A stretch of 64,000 nucleotides of DNA, from positions 1,471,001-1,535,000 of the forward strand of contig NZ_CP020472.1 in NCBI RefSeq assembly GCF_002075795.1, written 5' to 3'. This document shows, in pieces, positions 63,017 through 64,000 of the stretch. A program made the translations under genes and the position numbers. Below the pieces are notes generated by a model that saw only the letters and a list, made by a program, of their open reading frames with translations, did no database searches and had not been told where the DNA came from. Every line of letters begins with the position of its first letter. Positions within the stretch are counted from its first letter, which is position 1. This stretch comes from Shewanella japonica (GTDB lineage: Bacteria > Pseudomonadota > Gammaproteobacteria > Enterobacterales > Shewanellaceae).

Positions 63017-64000
63017 TTAATGGTTAGTTGGCTTTTCTAGTTTCTCCATGACTTGCTTCAAGCTAAAGCTCGCGGCTTTTTGTCTTGGAGGATATTCTTT
63101 AAATGTTTCTAAAAATTGAGCCACATAAGCTTGCGCAGGCACTAATAAAAATGCTCTGTCTATTAACCAGTCATAATAGGTATTAGACGTGCGGTCAGCA
63201 GTCTCGTATGGATCCATACGTAGGTTAAATATCTTAGGTAAGCGCAGTTCAACAAAAGGCTCTGCCCATATTTGTAATGTACCTGTTACACGCTGCTCTA
63301 AAAATACTGCTTTCCAGTTTTTATAACGCAGAGCGGCTAAATCACCATCATCAGTGAAGTAAAAGATTTCTTCACGAGGGCCGGTATCTGCCTTGCCTGT
63401 TAGGTAAGGTAAGAAGTTGTAGCCATCAAGATGGTTTTTAAACTTTTTGCCATTGGCGCTATAGCCTTTAAGTAGCTTCTCTTTTACTTTGCTATCGCCA
63501 GCCGCTGCAGCGAAGGTAGGTAGCCAATCCATATGGTGCATAATCTCATTGGAAACGCTACCAGCTTCAATCTTACCTGGCCATCTCACCATCGCAGGAA
63601 CACGGAATGCGCCTTCCCAGCTGGTATTTTTCTCACTTCTAAACGGAGTTAAACCCGCATCTGGCCATGTGTTCATGTGTGGGCCATTATCGGTTGAGTA
63701 AAATACGATCGTGTTATCTTTGATACCTAGCTTATCGACAGTTTTAAGCAGTTGACCAACATGGTTATCATGCTCAATCATACCGTCAGCATAATTACTG
63801 ACGCCGCTTGCTCCACGAAGTTCAGGCTTAATATGGGTACGGAAATGCATACGTGTTCCGTTCCACCATACAAAGAATGGTTTTTTCGATTTTACACTTT
63901 TTTCCATGAAGTCAATTGCCGCCGAAACGGTTTCATCATCAATGGTTTCCATTCTTTTTTTCGTTAATGGGCCAGTATCTTCAATCTTGCCATCAGCTGA
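63017..64000 (-). CDS. Sulfatase, C-terminal part (cut by window edge)
   Basis: The 327 visible residues of an alkaline-phosphatase-superfamily arylsulfatase. The frame stays open from the ATG at 63952 to the right edge (SADGKIEDTGPLTKKR before it), so that ATG is internal. Seen are KPFFVWWNGTRMHF, the metal-site segment FYSTDNGPH, KNTSWEGAFRVPAMVRWPGKI and HHMDWLPTFAAAAG. The N-terminal C-x-P-x-R formylglycine motif lies outside the window, so activity cannot be judged. No signal peptide is visible. The substrate is unknown; sulfated polysaccharide or steroid-type esters are possible. Confidence 0.9.
   Translation of the reverse strand, partial: SADGKIEDTGPLTKKRMETIDDETVSAAIDFMEKSVKSKKPFFVWWNGTRMHFRTHIKPELRGASGVSNYADGMIEHDNHVGQLLKTVDKLGIKDNTIVFYSTDNGPHMNTWPDAGLTPFRSEKNTSWEGAFRVPAMVRWPGKIEAGSVSNEIMHHMDWLPTFAAAAGDSKVKEKLLKGYSANGKKFKNHLDGYNFLPYLTGKADTGPREEIFYFTDDGDLAALRYKNWKAVFLEQRVTGTLQIWAEPFVELRLPKIFNLRMDPYETADRTSNTYYDWLIDRAFLLVPAQAYVAQFLETFKEYPPRQKAASFSLKQVMEKLEKPTNH

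Overview
The window reads as a chromosomal segment of a marine gammaproteobacterium of the order Alteromonadales, most likely Shewanella. The reasons are the A+T-rich composition, the gene order rimM-trmD-rplS / aroF-tyrA / pheA / raiA, and a GlcNAc pathway of the Shewanella type (NagR of the LacI family, NagK, NagB-II, NagX, NagP). No tRNA, rRNA or CRISPR array was seen. The organism call is inference from gene content and order, not from a database search.

Layout: (a) 1-1.4 kb: end of the ribosome/tRNA maturation operon rimM-trmD-rplS. (b) 1.5-7.1 kb: aromatic amino acid block. aroF-tyrA runs rightward, and pheA, with its Phe-rich leader peptide pheL and attenuator, runs leftward together with raiA. 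PheA carries an extra ~225-residue C-terminal domain that looks like a dead DAHP synthase. (c) 7.5-10.5 kb: cytochrome b561, cytochrome c', trpR, a membrane protein and slyD. (d) 11-16 kb: thrL attenuator and thrABC. (e) 16-25.9 kb: hemerythrin, a DUF3545 protein, tal-pgi, an OmpA-family porin, phosphoketolase and an alanine/sodium symporter. (f) 26-29.5 kb: yaaA, a secreted M28 lipoprotein peptidase, a HlyU-like ArsR regulator and rpsT. (g) 29.7-37 kb: murJ, then ribF-ileS-lspA-fkpB-ispH in one direction. (h) 37.3-44.5 kb: type IV pilus minor pilin operon pilVWX-pilY1-pilE, facing two tandem fimT-like genes. (i) 44.7-45.1 kb: glnB. (j) 45.1-61.6 kb: chitin-oligosaccharide/GlcNAc locus. It holds nagR, a TonB-dependent receptor, a flavin halogenase-like protein, a SapC-family protein, a GH20 lipoprotein, nagK, nagB-II, nagA, nagX and nagP, with four NagR-type operators of the form AATGACARCGYTGTCATT. 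(k) 61.66-62.96 kb: a complete IS3-family element with 3-bp target duplication. (l) The 3' part of a sulfatase gene runs off the right edge.

How the genes work together: In region j the receptor and the outer-membrane hexosaminidase would take in and trim chitin fragments. NagX and NagP would move GlcNAc across the inner membrane, and NagK, NagA and NagB-II would convert it to fructose-6-phosphate, with NagR controlling the set. Regions b and d show amino acid biosynthesis governed by translation-coupled attenuation. The pgi-tal pair and phosphoketolase are sugar-phosphate enzymes, and a HexR-like box lies upstream of tal.

The parts most worth following up are the pseudo-DAHP-synthase domain fused to PheA; a highly structured 170-nt region ending in an intrinsic terminator, directly downstream of a NagR operator and upstream of the hexosaminidase; and the halogenase/SapC pair inside the GlcNAc locus.
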